Source of the DNA: Streptomyces misionensis
Lineage (GTDB): Bacteria; Actinomycetota; Actinomycetes; Streptomycetales; Streptomycetaceae
Length of the DNA stretch: 64,000 nt
Assembly (NCBI RefSeq): GCF_900104815.1
Contig: NZ_FNTD01000004.1
Location: forward strand, 744,001-808,000
Reading direction: 5' to 3'
The position numbers and the translations under genes were made by a program. How positions within the stretch are numbered: the first letter of the stretch is position 1; each line of letters begins with the position of its first letter. A model generated the notes under the pieces. The model searched no databases and had not been told where the DNA came from. It saw only the letters and a list, made by a program, of their open reading frames with translations. Below are positions 46,221 through 55,390 of this stretch, piece by piece.

Positions 46221-47740
46221 CACGCCCGCCTCCCCTCGGTGCCCGCCGAGCGCACGGCGCGGGCGAGCCGCTCGTCGTCGGCGGGCGGCACCGCCCGCAG
46301 GTCCAGCAGACAGCGGCCGGCCTCCAGGCGTCCGACGACCGGGAGCCGCCCGGTGCGCAGCGCGGCGGCGTACGGTTCGGGCAGGGAGAGCGCCACGCTG
46401 GGCAGCTCGACGCCGGGCGCTCCTCCCCCGCCGACCGTGGCGGTGCTGTCCACGGCCCGTACGTCGATGCCGTGGGCGCCGAGTTCGGCGGCGAGCCGGT
46501 CGGCGCGGGCCCGCAGTCCGGCGGGGTCGGCGGTGAGCGCGCGGGCGGTCGGGGTGGGCGGTCCGCTCAGGGTGGCCTCCAGCGCGGCCAGGGTCAGCTT
46601 GTCCACGCGCAGGGCGCGAGCCAGCGGATGCCGGGCGAGGGCGCGCACGAGGTCCCGGTCGCCGAGCAGCAGTCCGCACTGGGGGCCGCCGAGCAGTTTG
46701 TCGCCGCTCGCGGTGACGAGGGCGGCGCCCGCGCGCAGCTGGGTGGCGGCGTCGGGTTCCTCGGGCAGCGCCGGATGGGGGGCGAGCAGTCCGGAGCCGA
46801 TGTCCACGACCACGGGGACGCCGAGGCCGGCGAGTTCGCCGACCTCGGCCGAGCGGGTGAAGCCGGTGATGCGGAAGTTGGAGGGGTGCACCTTCAGCAC
46901 GAACCCGGTGCCGGGTCCGATGGCGTCGGCGTAGTCGGCGGCGGTCGTACGGTTGGTCGTCCCCACCTCGCGGAGCCGGGCGCCGGTGGAGACGAGCAGG
47001 TCGGGCAGGCGGAAGCCGTCACCGATCTCCACCATCTCACCCCGGCTGACGACGATCTCCTTGCCGGCCGCGAGCGCGGTGGCGGCCAGGACGAGGGCGG
47101 CGGCGCCGTTGTTGACGACATGGGCGTCCCCGGCGGCCGGCACCCTCTCCCGCAGCGCGGCCAGGGCGGAGCGGCCCCGGCGGGCCCGTACTCCGGTGGT
47201 CAGGTCGAGTTCCACGTCGGTGGGCCCGGCGGCCTCCGCCACCGCCTGCCGGGCGGCGTCCGACAGCGGGGCCCGCCCGAGGTTGGTGTGCAGCAGCACT
47301 CCGGTCGCGTTGATCACCGGCCGCAGTCCGCTCGCGGTGCCGGGCAGCAGGCCGAGCGCGGTCTCCGGCACCCGTTCCGGTGGCACCCGCCCGTCCCGGG
47401 CCCACTGCTGCGCCTCGCGCACGGCGGCCTTCACCACGGCCTGCCCGAGCCGCTCCACGGCCGCGGCAAGCCGGGGGTCGCGCAGGAGGACGTCGGTACG
47501 GGGCACCCGGCGACGGACATCGCCGCCGCCGGGGCCGTCACCGGAGCGCCCCGCCCGGGGCGCGCCACCGGCGGCCTCGCCCCGCGCGCCCGTCACGGCA
47601 CCGGCCCCGGCGTCGCCTTTCACGCCCGTCGCGGCGGCGCCCTCACCTCTCGGGCCGCCCGCTTTCGCCACCGTCACGTCGGCCGTCGCCGCCTTCGCGC
47701 CTACCGCGTCCGCCGCGCGCGGTGTCACCCGCTGTTCCAT
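46220..47740 (-). CDS. selA: SelA, L-seryl-tRNA(Sec) selenium transferase
   Basis: The chosen start is ATG 47740 behind GGAGGGAAAGG; a longer frame exists upstream. The PLP-dependent fold is clear: VINATGVLLHTNLGRAPLS, VVSRGEMVEIGDGFRLPDLL, VKVHPSNFRITGF-like segment, and the cofactor lysine in TASGDKLLGGPQCGLLL. It converts Ser-tRNA(Sec) to Sec-tRNA(Sec) using selenophosphate. The first about 75 residues are Ala/Gly/Val-rich and not part of the usual fold, giving 506 residues rather than about 430-460; the true start might be further in. Confidence 0.95.
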   Translation of the reverse strand: MEQRVTPRAADAVGAKAATADVTVAKAGGPRGEGAAATGVKGDAGAGAVTGARGEAAGGAPRAGRSGDGPGGGDVRRRVPRTDVLLRDPRLAAAVERLGQAVVKAAVREAQQWARDGRVPPERVPETALGLLPGTASGLRPVINATGVLLHTNLGRAPLSDAARQAVAEAAGPTDVELDLTTGVRARRGRSALAALRERVPAAGDAHVVNNGAAALVLAATALAAGKEIVVSRGEMVEIGDGFRLPDLLVSTGARLREVGTTNRTTAADYADAIGPGTGFVLKVHPSNFRITGFTRSAEVGELAGLGVPVVVDIGSGLLAPHPALPEEPDAATQLRAGAALVTASGDKLLGGPQCGLLLGDRDLVRALARHPLARALRVDKLTLAALEATLSGPPTPTARALTADPAGLRARADRLAAELGAHGIDVRAVDSTATVGGGGAPGVELPSVALSLPEPYAAALRTGRLPVVGRLEAGRCLLDLRAVPPADDERLARAVRSAGTEGRRA

Positions 47741-47877
47741 GCCGCCCTTTCCCTCCGGTCCGGCCCTCGCCCTCGCCGACGGGCTCCGGCCATCGTCTCC
47801 CAGTGCCCTCGGCGGACCGTTCGACACGCCGGGCGGCGGACGTTGCGGCGGCCGGGGGTGCGGGTACCCGGCGCCGT

Positions 47878-48084
47878 ATGAGCGAACGCAATGACCACCG
47901 CCACGACCGACCCGACCCGCGGGACGTGAACCGCCGGCACGAGGAGGAACGCCGGCACGCCGCCGAGGAGTCCGGAAACTCGCCGACGCCGACCCCCACC
48001 CCCCGCGATGTCGCGGAGCGCAGCGCCAAGGGCCGCAACGCCCCGCGGCCGGACACCCATGAGGAGGGCTCCGGGCACCGGTGA
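47878..48084 (+). CDS. Small disordered hydrophilic protein, 68 aa
   Basis: ATG at 47878, divergent from selA. The product is His/Arg/Glu-rich (HRHDRPDPRDVNRRHEEERR) with a PTPTPTPRD stretch and no hydrophobic core. It resembles small charged hypothetical proteins common in Streptomyces. No good ribosome site is seen; function unknown. Confidence 0.5.
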   Translation: MSERNDHRHDRPDPRDVNRRHEEERRHAAEESGNSPTPTPTPRDVAERSAKGRNAPRPDTHEEGSGHR

Positions 48085-48098
48085 CCGTCCCCGCCGTC

Positions 48099-49121
48099 TC
48101 ATCGCCGTGACCGGCCGCCGCCGGCGCCGCCCGCGCCGTCGGCGCCGGGGGGCGGCCTGGGCACGGGGACGTCCCCGGCCGTCAGGTGTTCGAGCACCTC
48201 CACCAGTTCCTGGCAGGCCAGCTCCACCGAGCGCCGGGTGTTGCGCTGCTCGGTGATCAGGGCGGACATCAGCAGCGCGGTGAGCGCCATCGCGCCGTTG
48301 AACGCCTGGAGCTTGGCCATGACCTCGATGGCGCTCAGCCCGTGGAACGCCCCGCGGGCCTCCGTGGCCGCGAGACTGGCGAGCACGGACGTGAACAGCG
48401 CGCACAGCACGCTGCCCGCGAGCTGGAAGCGCAGAGCCGCCCAGATGATCAGCGGATACACCAGGAACAGCAGGCTGACCGAGCTGTAGACGGCCACCGG
48501 GACGAGCACGCAGGTGATGAGGGCGAGCGCGGTCGCCTCCTTCCACCGTCCGAAGGACGGGGGCAGCCGCACCCCGCGCAGCAACAGCAGCAGCGGGGTG
48601 ACCAGCAGCACCCCCACCGCGTCGCCCACCCACCAGGCGAGCCACACGGGCCAGAACGCGTGCGTGGCCAGCTTTCCGGTGAGGACGAGCATGCCGACGC
48701 CGACGGTCGCGCTGATCGTCATGGCGCCCAGGGCGCCGAGGAACACCAGGGCGAGGCCGTCGCGGAAGCGGCTGAGGTCCACGCGGAAGCGGGCCAGGTG
48801 CAGCAGGATCGCCGCGCACACCGGGGCGGCGGTGCTGCCGAAGAGGATGCCGACCAGATCGGGACCGGGCGGCGCGAGGCTCAGGATGATGCCGAGGGCG
48901 CCGAGCGTGATGCCGGGCCAGCAGCCGATGCCGAGGATCAGCAGGGCGGCGACGGCGACGCCGGTCGGCGGGTAGATCGGGGTGACGACGGCGCTCTCCA
49001 CGGACAGCTCGCGCAGCAGCCCGAGCCGGCCGGCGCCGTAGTAGCAGGCCGCGACGGCCAGTACCTGGACGACGTAGCCGCCCGGCCGGCGCAGTTCCGC
49101 GATACCCACCACAGCAGCCAT
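48099..49121 (-). CDS. MASE1-domain membrane protein without output domain, 340 aa
   Basis: About eight hydrophobic helices cover residues 15-310. The MASE1 signature VVTPIYPPTGVAVAALLILG and WPGITLGALG lies near 45-75, with WLAWWVGDAVGVLLVTPLLL near 160-180. MASE1 is a membrane sensor domain normally fused to kinases, cyclases or phosphatases. Here the protein ends soon after the last helix (SVELACQELVEVLEHLTAGD and a Gly/Pro tail), with no signalling output. The PP2C gene just upstream on the same strand could supply it. Confidence 0.85.
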   Translation of the reverse strand: MAAVVGIAELRRPGGYVVQVLAVAACYYGAGRLGLLRELSVESAVVTPIYPPTGVAVAALLILGIGCWPGITLGALGIILSLAPPGPDLVGILFGSTAAPVCAAILLHLARFRVDLSRFRDGLALVFLGALGAMTISATVGVGMLVLTGKLATHAFWPVWLAWWVGDAVGVLLVTPLLLLLRGVRLPPSFGRWKEATALALITCVLVPVAVYSSVSLLFLVYPLIIWAALRFQLAGSVLCALFTSVLASLAATEARGAFHGLSAIEVMAKLQAFNGAMALTALLMSALITEQRNTRRSVELACQELVEVLEHLTAGDVPVPRPPPGADGAGGAGGGRSRR

Positions 49122-49196
49122 CTCACACCGCCCGGCGCGGGTCGGCCAGGCGAGAGCGGGCGGCGTCCGGCCCTCCGGCTGAAATCCGGGACGCCG

Positions 49197-50027
49197 CTAC
49201 AGCCGCGGTCCGGGCCCGTCGAGACCCACGACCAGCACGGCGGCGTCGTCCTCGTGTCCCACGCTTTCGGCGCCCTTGATCACGGCGGCGGCCAGCGCCT
49301 GACTCTCCAGACCGGCGACCGCGGCTATGCCCGCGAGGCGCACCACCTGGTCGAGGCCGGCCTCGACGTCCAGCAAGGGCCCCTCCACCACACCGTCGGT
49401 GAGCAGCACGCACAGCCCACCGGTGGTCAGCCGGTGCCGGGCCACCGGGTACTCGACGCCCCGCTGGACGCCGAGCGGCGGCCCGCCCTCGTCGTCGACG
49501 ACGCCGGACTTGCCGTCCGCCGTGGCCCACACGAAGGGGATGTGCCCGGCCCGCGCACTCTCCAGCACCCCCGTGGCGGGGTCGACCCGCACGAAGGTGC
49601 AGGTGGCGAAGAGTTCGCTGCCGAGGGAGAGGAGCAGGTCGTTGGTCCGGGCGAGCAGTTCTCCCGGCTCCCCGGTGGCGAACGCGAGGGCGCGCAGCCC
49701 GGCGCGGACCTGGCCCATGAAGGCGGCGGCCTCGATGTTGTGTCCCTGCACGTCCCCGATGGACAACCCGATCCGCCCGTCGGGCAGCGGGAAGGCGTCG
49801 TACCAGTCGCCGCCCACGTTGAGGCCGTAGCAGGCGGGCGCGTACCGGACCGCGAGGTGCAGTCCGGGGGCGCTCGGCAGGTCCCGGGGCAGCATCCCCC
49901 GCTGGAGGGCGATGGCCAGCTCGACCTGGGTGCGCTGGAGTTCCGCGCGCTCGCGCGCCTGGGCGGTGAGCGAACCGAGCCTGGCCAGCAGCTCGTCGCC
50001 GTCGTCGGTGGAGCGCTTGCGGGGCAT
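49197..50027 (-). CDS. SpoIIE-type PP2C serine phosphatase, 276 aa
   Basis: The start is ATG 50027 (MPRKRSTDDGDEL). A short helical N-terminus (LGSLTAQARERAELQRTQVE) precedes the PP2C domain: LALQRGMLPRDLP-like segment, then VGGDWYDAFPLPDGRIGLSI with the metal-binding aspartate, IGDVQGHNIEAAAFMGQVRA, VLLTDGVVE, and a final EDDAAVLVV. It would dephosphorylate anti-sigma-factor antagonists, as SpoIIE/RsbU do. It lies 75 bases upstream of the MASE1 gene and probably shares its transcript. Confidence 0.9.
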   Translation of the reverse strand: MPRKRSTDDGDELLARLGSLTAQARERAELQRTQVELAIALQRGMLPRDLPSAPGLHLAVRYAPACYGLNVGGDWYDAFPLPDGRIGLSIGDVQGHNIEAAAFMGQVRAGLRALAFATGEPGELLARTNDLLLSLGSELFATCTFVRVDPATGVLESARAGHIPFVWATADGKSGVVDDEGGPPLGVQRGVEYPVARHRLTTGGLCVLLTDGVVEGPLLDVEAGLDQVVRLAGIAAVAGLESQALAAAVIKGAESVGHEDDAAVLVVGLDGPGPRL

Positions 50028-50148
50028 CGGCTCACTTCCGGCGGGAGGTGCCCGCGTCGGACACCTCCCTTGAATATCGGGCAAACGCCTAGATTTTACC
50101 TAAATCACACGAACTCGGCGCGCGCCGGAGGGATCACCCGGAACCTCC

Positions 50149-50469
50149 TCAGCCGGCGTCCGAGTCGATACCGGTGATCACCGCGGGGCCCAGCGGTGCG
50201 CTGCTCTCGTCCAGGCCGGCGCCGCGCAGCGCGGAGTCCGCGAGCCGGCGGGCCTCCTCCTCGGCGTGCGGGCCGGTGTCGGCCTCGACGGACAGCCGGA
50301 GGGTGAAGGTGTTGTCCTCGTTGACGTTGAGCACGTCCAGGTCCTCACTGCTGCCCATCCTGGTGCCGTGCGGGTCGGCGGGGCGCAGTGCCCTGGTCAG
50401 GCGGGTGCGGGTGTCCGCCCCGATCCCGGTGGTGAACGTGCCGGGGACGCTGATCAGGTAGGTCGTCAT
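50149..50469 (-). CDS. Unknown Streptomyces protein, 106 aa
   Basis: ATG at 50469 follows AAAGGACCGTC on the minus strand. The product has beta strands (TTYLISVPGTFTTGIGAD; NTFTLRLSVEADTGPHAEEE) and helices (TRTRLTRALRPADPHGT; ARRLADSALRGAGLD). It looks like a complete small domain; no family is assigned. Confidence 0.65.
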   Translation of the reverse strand: MTTYLISVPGTFTTGIGADTRTRLTRALRPADPHGTRMGSSEDLDVLNVNEDNTFTLRLSVEADTGPHAEEEARRLADSALRGAGLDESSAPLGPAVITGIDSDAG

Positions 50470-50600
50470 GACGGTCCTTTCCTCGGGCGTCCCCTCGACT
50501 ACCCCGTTTCGAGCCCTTCGCACTGCGGCGCCGGCGCGACCGGCTCCTTGCGGACTCCTCACCGGGGTCACCGAGACACCGGCGTCACCGGGTCACCGGT

Positions 50601-51809
50601 TCACAGCGGGGAGTGCGCCACCGCCGTCACATAGGCGCCGAACGCCAGGGACACCAGGGTGAGGGCGCCGTAGACGAGCACCGCCTGGGCGGGGCGCACC
50701 CGCCAGGTCCGGGCGAGGGCGCGGGCCATGGGGACGAGGAGGGGGAAGGCGGGCAGCAGGAAGCGCGGCTTGGAGGAGAAGGAGCCGGAGCTCGCCACCA
50801 CGAGCAGGATCAGGATCCCGGCGAAGGCCACCAGCACCAGCGGGGCCCGGTCCAGGCACAGCAGCGCGAACAGCAGCACCCCGGCCGCGACGACGAACAG
50901 GGCGACGGTGTAGACGACACCCCCGCCGTGCAGCAGCAGCGCCTTGACGAAGCGGGCCGAGCCGACGCCGAAGTCGAAGCGGGAGGCCCAGGCGCTCTGC
51001 ACCGTGAAGTAGCCGCCGAGCGGATCGCCTACCTGGGTGCCCACCCACAGCACATAACCGAGGAAGCCCAGCGGGGCGAGGACGGCGCCGGTCCACAGGC
51101 GCCAGGGGACCCGGCCGCGCCGGCGCCACGCCTCGTACCCGGCGGCGAGCACCACGGCACCGGCCACCGCGAAACCGCTGGGCCGGGCGAGGCCGGCGAG
51201 CGCGGCCAGTGTCCCGGCCCACAGCCAGCGGCCCTTGAGCACGCAGTACAGCGACCAGACGGCGAGCGCGGCGAACAGCGACTCGGTGTAGGCGATGGTC
51301 AGTTCGACGGCGTGCGGCATCACGGCCCACAGGCCGACCAGCGCGGTGGCGACGCCCCGGCCGTGGAGCAGGTGGCCGACGGCGTAGACGCCGTACGCGG
51401 CCACCCCTGCCGCGAGCCAGGCGACGAGCAGGGCCGCCTGGCCGGGGGTGAGCGGCAGGACGGTGCCGAGCGCCCTGATCAGCGCCGGGTAGAGGGGGAA
51501 GAACGCCCAGTCGGTCTGGACGGCGCCCTGCGAGGTGAGCCAGATCTTGTGGCCGTAGCCCTCGGCGGCGATGTGCAGGTACCAGCGCGAGTCCCAGGAG
51601 TGGGCCAGCGTTCTCAGCAGCGGCCGCCCGCGCAGGGCGTTGGTCGCGATCACCACGAGGATGCCGGTGAGCCGGACGGCCGCGAACAGGGCGAGGGCCG
51701 GCACCGCCCCCTCGGGAGTCCCGCGCCGGGCGATCCGGGGCAGGTCGAAGGGGCCGGCGGGGCGGGGCGGAACGGCCGGTTCGGGCCGGGGGACGGAGGA
51801 GGTGCTCAC
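50601..51809 (-). CDS. PIG-V-like mannosyltransferase (GT-C fold membrane glycosyltransferase), 402 aa
   Basis: The start is GTG 51809 with AAGG upstream. Multiple membrane helices alternate with the GT-C pattern: DSRWYLHIAAEGYG (D in the first loop near residue 75), then VQTDWAFFPLYPALIRAL, AYTESLFAALAVWSLYC and GLARPSGFAVAGAVV. The W-A-F-F-P-L-Y-P motif is typical of the mannosyltransferase PIG-V group, which uses lipid-linked sugars. Such enzymes act on cell-envelope glycans in actinomycetes. The acceptor is unknown. Confidence 0.85.
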   Translation of the reverse strand: MSTSSVPRPEPAVPPRPAGPFDLPRIARRGTPEGAVPALALFAAVRLTGILVVIATNALRGRPLLRTLAHSWDSRWYLHIAAEGYGHKIWLTSQGAVQTDWAFFPLYPALIRALGTVLPLTPGQAALLVAWLAAGVAAYGVYAVGHLLHGRGVATALVGLWAVMPHAVELTIAYTESLFAALAVWSLYCVLKGRWLWAGTLAALAGLARPSGFAVAGAVVLAAGYEAWRRRGRVPWRLWTGAVLAPLGFLGYVLWVGTQVGDPLGGYFTVQSAWASRFDFGVGSARFVKALLLHGGGVVYTVALFVVAAGVLLFALLCLDRAPLVLVAFAGILILLVVASSGSFSSKPRFLLPAFPLLVPMARALARTWRVRPAQAVLVYGALTLVSLAFGAYVTAVAHSPL

Positions 51810-52025
51810 TCTGCTGACCTTGGGCACGCCGGGTAAGACGTGCAATTCACGACTCGGGTTTCTTACGCACTTCCACCCTGAATCAGGAATTGGGCAAGCA
51901 ATGGGTGTAAATCCCTTACACCCGCAGGTCGTCACCGCTTCGGGCACCCCCGTGCGGGCTCGTCCGGGGCTCCCAGTAGGGTGTGGTTACCATATGAGCG
52001 CTGCCTAGCTCGAAAGATAGATGTT

Positions 52026-53471
52026 GTGACTGTCAACGACGACTCGTTCACCAACTGGAAGAACCGCGAGGAGATCGCGGAGTCGATGATCCCGCTCATC
52101 GGGAAGCTGCACCGCGAGCGGGACGTCACCGTCCTGCTGCACAGCCGCTCCCTGGTGAACAAGTCGGTGGTCAGCATCCTCAAGACGCACCGCTTCGCCC
52201 GGCAGATAGCCGGCGCGGAGCTGTCCGTCACCGAGACCATGCCCTTCCTGAAGGCCCTGACCACCCTGGACCTCGGCCCCTCCCAGATCGATCTGGGCAT
52301 GCTCGCCACGATGTACAAGGCCGACGAACGCGGCCTGAGCGTCGAGGAGTTCACCGCCGAGGCGGTCGCCGGGGCCACCGGCGCCAACAAGATCGACCGG
52401 CGCGAGCCGCGCGATGTCGTGCTCTACGGCTTCGGCCGCATCGGCCGGCTCGTCGCCCGTCTGCTGATCGAGAAGGCCGGCTCCGGCAACGGGCTGCGCC
52501 TGCGGGCCATCGTGGTGCGCGGCGGCGGCGCCCAGGACATCGTCAAGCGCGCCTCGCTGCTGCGCCGCGACTCCATCCACGGCCAGTTCCAGGGCACCAT
52601 CACGGTGGACGAGGACAGCAGCACGATCGTCGCCAACGGCAATGCCATCAAGGTGATCTACGCCGACGACCCGTCGTCCGTGGACTACACGCGGTACGGC
52701 ATCCGGGACGCCATCCTCATCGACAACACGGGCAAGTGGCGCGACCGCGAGGGCCTGTCCAAGCACCTGCGCCCCGGCATCGACAAGGTCGTGCTGACCG
52801 CGCCCGGCAAGGGCGACGTCCCGAACATCGTGCACGGCGTCAACCACGACACGATCAAGCCGGACGAGCAGATCCTGTCCTGCGCCTCCTGCACCACCAA
52901 CGCGATCGTCCCGCCGCTGAAGGCCATGGACGACGAGTACGGCGTGCTGCGCGGCCACGTGGAGACGGTCCACTCGTTTACCAACGACCAGAACCTGCTG
53001 GACAATTACCACAAGGCCGAGCGCCGTGGCCGCTCCGCGCCGCTCAACATGGTGATCACCGAGACCGGTGCCGCCTCCGCCGTGGCGAAGGCGCTGCCCG
53101 ACCTCAAGGCGAAGATCTCCGGCAGCTCCATCCGCGTCCCGGTGCCGGACGTCTCCATCGCGATCCTCAACCTCCAGCTGGCCCGCGAGACCACCCGCGA
53201 GGAGGTCCACGACTACCTGCGCGAGGTGTCGCTGACCTCGCCGCTCAAGCGCCAGATCGACTTCACCACGGCGCCGGACGCGGTCTCCAGCGACTTCATC
53301 GGCTCGCGCCACGCCTCGATCGTGGACGCCGGCGCGCTGAAGGTCGACGGCGACAACGCGATCCTCTACCTCTGGTACGACAACGAATTCGGCTACTCGT
53401 GCCAGGTGGTCCGGGTCGTGCAGCACGTGTCGGGCGTGGAGTACCCGACGTACCCGGCCACGGCGGTCTGA
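52026..53471 (+). CDS. gap: Glyceraldehyde-3-phosphate dehydrogenase, long form, 481 aa
   Basis: GTG at 52026 (MTVNDDSFTNWKNREEIAES) gives the 481-residue form known from Streptomyces. Residues 1-125 are an extra N-terminal domain absent from the usual 330-residue enzyme. The NAD fold starts at VVLYGFGRIGRLVARLLIEK, the catalytic Cys is in SCASCTTNAIVPPLK, and the C-terminal WYDNEFGYSCQVV closes the barrel. It oxidises glyceraldehyde 3-phosphate in central carbon metabolism, and the long form may work in gluconeogenesis. A 15-bp hairpin follows. Confidence 0.95.
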   Translation: MTVNDDSFTNWKNREEIAESMIPLIGKLHRERDVTVLLHSRSLVNKSVVSILKTHRFARQIAGAELSVTETMPFLKALTTLDLGPSQIDLGMLATMYKADERGLSVEEFTAEAVAGATGANKIDRREPRDVVLYGFGRIGRLVARLLIEKAGSGNGLRLRAIVVRGGGAQDIVKRASLLRRDSIHGQFQGTITVDEDSSTIVANGNAIKVIYADDPSSVDYTRYGIRDAILIDNTGKWRDREGLSKHLRPGIDKVVLTAPGKGDVPNIVHGVNHDTIKPDEQILSCASCTTNAIVPPLKAMDDEYGVLRGHVETVHSFTNDQNLLDNYHKAERRGRSAPLNMVITETGAASAVAKALPDLKAKISGSSIRVPVPDVSIAILNLQLARETTREEVHDYLREVSLTSPLKRQIDFTTAPDAVSSDFIGSRHASIVDAGALKVDGDNAILYLWYDNEFGYSCQVVRVVQHVSGVEYPTYPATAV

Positions 53472-53491
53472 CGCCTGGCCCACGGCACCCG

Positions 53492-53525
53492 ACGGCCGCC
53501 GACCGGAGTTCCGGTCGGCGGCCGT
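53492..53525 (+). terminator. Strong hairpin, 15-bp stem, after gap
   Basis: ACGGCCGCCGACCGG at 53492-53506 pairs with 53511-53525 around AGTT; no long T tract. Confidence 0.8.
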
Positions 53526-53555
53526 TCGCGCTTTCCATGACGGCGCCCGGATTTG

Positions 53556-53597
53556 CCTAAAGCCTTTAGGGAGACGCATAATCTGTTTCGGAAACAG
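53556..53597. promoter_or_regulatory. Two perfect 15-bp palindromes upstream of the TetR gene
   Basis: CCTAAAG-C-CTTTAGG (53556-53570) and CTGTTTC-G-GAAACAG (53583-53597). A -10-like TAATCT (53579-53584) lies between or across them, and the ribosome site GGGAGGAAG follows. They fit auto-regulation by a TetR dimer. Confidence 0.7.
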
Positions 53598-53608
53598 GGA
53601 GGAAGCTG

Positions 53609-54178
53609 ATGGTGCGTGCCGGACTGACCACCGAGCGACTGGTCCGCGCGGGCGCGGAGCTGGCCGACGAGGTGGGCTTCGACCAGGTGACGGTGTCGGC
53701 GCTGGCCCGCCGGTTCGACGTCAAGACGGCGAGCCTGTACTCGCACCTGAAGAGCTCCCAGGACCTCAAGACGCGGATCGCGCTGCTCGCCCTGGCGGAG
53801 CTGGCCGACCGCGCCGCCGAGGCACTCGCCGGACGGGCCGGCAAGGACGCGCTCGTCGCCTTCGCCGACGTCTACCGCGACTACGCCCTCGCCCACCCCG
53901 GCCGCTACACGGCGGCCCGGTACCCGCTGGACCACGAGACGGCCGCGGCGAGCGCGGGAGTACGGCACGCCCAGCTGATGCGGGCGATCCTGCGCGGCTA
54001 CGACCTGGCCGAACCCGACCAGACCCACGCGGTGCGGCTGCTGGGCAGCGTGTTCCACGGCTACGTCAGCCTGGAGGCGGCCGGCGGCTTCAGCCACAGC
54101 GCGCCCGACTCGCAGGAGTCCTGGACCCGGATCGTGGAGGCGCTGGACTCCCTGCTGCGCAACTGGCCGGCTCGTTGA
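53609..54178 (+). CDS. TetR-family regulator, 189 aa
   Basis: ATG at 53609 follows GGGAGGAAGC. The N-terminal HTH (about 8-55; LTTERLVRAGAELADEVGFD; QVTVSALARRFDVKTASLYS) is followed by a helical ligand-binding domain of the WHG type (PGRYTAARYPLDHETAAASA; LGSVFHGYVSLEAAGGF). The stop overlaps the frame of the hydrolase gene downstream, so the regulator probably controls that gene and itself through the palindromes upstream. Confidence 0.92.
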   Translation: MVRAGLTTERLVRAGAELADEVGFDQVTVSALARRFDVKTASLYSHLKSSQDLKTRIALLALAELADRAAEALAGRAGKDALVAFADVYRDYALAHPGRYTAARYPLDHETAAASAGVRHAQLMRAILRGYDLAEPDQTHAVRLLGSVFHGYVSLEAAGGFSHSAPDSQESWTRIVEALDSLLRNWPAR

Positions 54179-54213
54179 GCCGCGCCCCCGAACCCATGGA
54201 AAAGCAGGACCGG

Positions 54214-55383
54214 ATGATGCACACCACCCCGCTCACCGCCGACCTGATACGCGGCGCCCTCGACCTGGAACGCACCGAGCGGGGGCTGTTGCCGCACCGG
54301 CTGCCGGCCAGGGCCCGCGCCCAGTGCGCCGACCCGCAGCTGGCCCTGGCGGAGGCCCAGCCCTCCGGCGTGCGGCTGGTGCTGCGCACCCGCGCCACCA
54401 CGATCGAGCTGGACACGCTGCCCACCAAGCGGGTCTACGTCGGCGCTCCCCCGCGCCCCGACGGGGTGTACGACCTGCTGGTCGACGGCCGCCCGGCGGG
54501 CAGCGGCCGGGCCGACGGCGGCGACACCCTCACCATCGACCTGGCCACCGGGAACACCGAGCACACGCCGGGCCCGGTCGCCACCGTGCGCTTCACCGGG
54601 CTGCCGGACACGCCGAAGGACGTGGAGATCTGGCTGCCGCACACCGAGACCACCGAGCTGGTCGCGCTGCGCACCGACGCACCCGTGGAGCCGGTGCCGG
54701 ACCGGGGCCGCAGGGTCTGGGTGCACCACGGCAGTTCGATCAGCCACGGCTCCGACGCCGCGAGCCCCACCACCACCTGGCCGGCGCTCGCCGCCGCCCT
54801 CGGCGGCGCGGAGCTGGTCAACCTGGGCCTCGGCGGCAGCGCGCTGCTCGATCCGTTCACCGCCCGCGCGCTGCGCGACACCCCGGCCGACCTGATCAGC
54901 GTCAAGCTCGGCATCAACGTCGTCAACTCCGACCTGATGCGGCTGCGCGCCTTCGGCCCGGCGGTGCACGGCTTCCTGGACACCATCCGCGAGGGGCACC
55001 CAGACACCCCGCTGCTCGTCGTCTCGCCGATCCTGTGCCCGATCCACGAGGACACGCCCGGCCCCACCGCCTGGGACCTCGCCGCCCTCGGCGAGGGCCG
55101 GCTCGGGTTCCGGGCGGCCGGGGACCCGGCGGAGACGGCGGCCGGGAAGCTGACGCTCGCCGTCGTCCGGGCGGAGCTGGACCGGATCGTGCGCGAGCGG
55201 GCGGCCGAGGACGGCCTCCTGTTCCACCTCGACGGCCGCGAACTGTACGGCGAGGCCGACTTCGCCGAACTGCCGCTGCCCGACGGCCTGCACCCGGACG
55301 CCGCGGCGCACCGCCGGATCGGCGAGCGGTTCGCGGCGCGGGTGTTCGGCGCGGGCGGGGCCTTCGCGGCGGAGCGGGGCTGA
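54214..55383 (+). CDS. SGNH/GDSL-family hydrolase, 389 aa
   Basis: The likely start is ATG 54214 or 54217 with AGGA upstream; TTG 54175 would overlap the TetR stop. The N-terminal 160 residues are a beta sandwich (VRLVLRTRATTIELDTLPTK). The SGNH domain then begins at RVWVHHGSSISHGSDAASPT (Ser block), continues LVNLGLGGSALLDPF (Gly block), KLGINVVNS (Asn block), and ends with LPLPDGLHPDAAAHRRIGER (Asp-x2-His). It should be an ester hydrolase, perhaps acting on acylated carbohydrate, judging by the N-terminal domain. Confidence 0.88.
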   Translation: MMHTTPLTADLIRGALDLERTERGLLPHRLPARARAQCADPQLALAEAQPSGVRLVLRTRATTIELDTLPTKRVYVGAPPRPDGVYDLLVDGRPAGSGRADGGDTLTIDLATGNTEHTPGPVATVRFTGLPDTPKDVEIWLPHTETTELVALRTDAPVEPVPDRGRRVWVHHGSSISHGSDAASPTTTWPALAAALGGAELVNLGLGGSALLDPFTARALRDTPADLISVKLGINVVNSDLMRLRAFGPAVHGFLDTIREGHPDTPLLVVSPILCPIHEDTPGPTAWDLAALGEGRLGFRAAGDPAETAAGKLTLAVVRAELDRIVRERAAEDGLLFHLDGRELYGEADFAELPLPDGLHPDAAAHRRIGERFAARVFGAGGAFAAERG

Positions 55384-55390
55384 TCGCCGG

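Noticed and set aside
44952..47894. Long plus-strand frames of several hundred codons over selB and selA
   Set aside because: They are antisense shadows caused by high GC; the protein families and codon bias are clearly on the minus strand.
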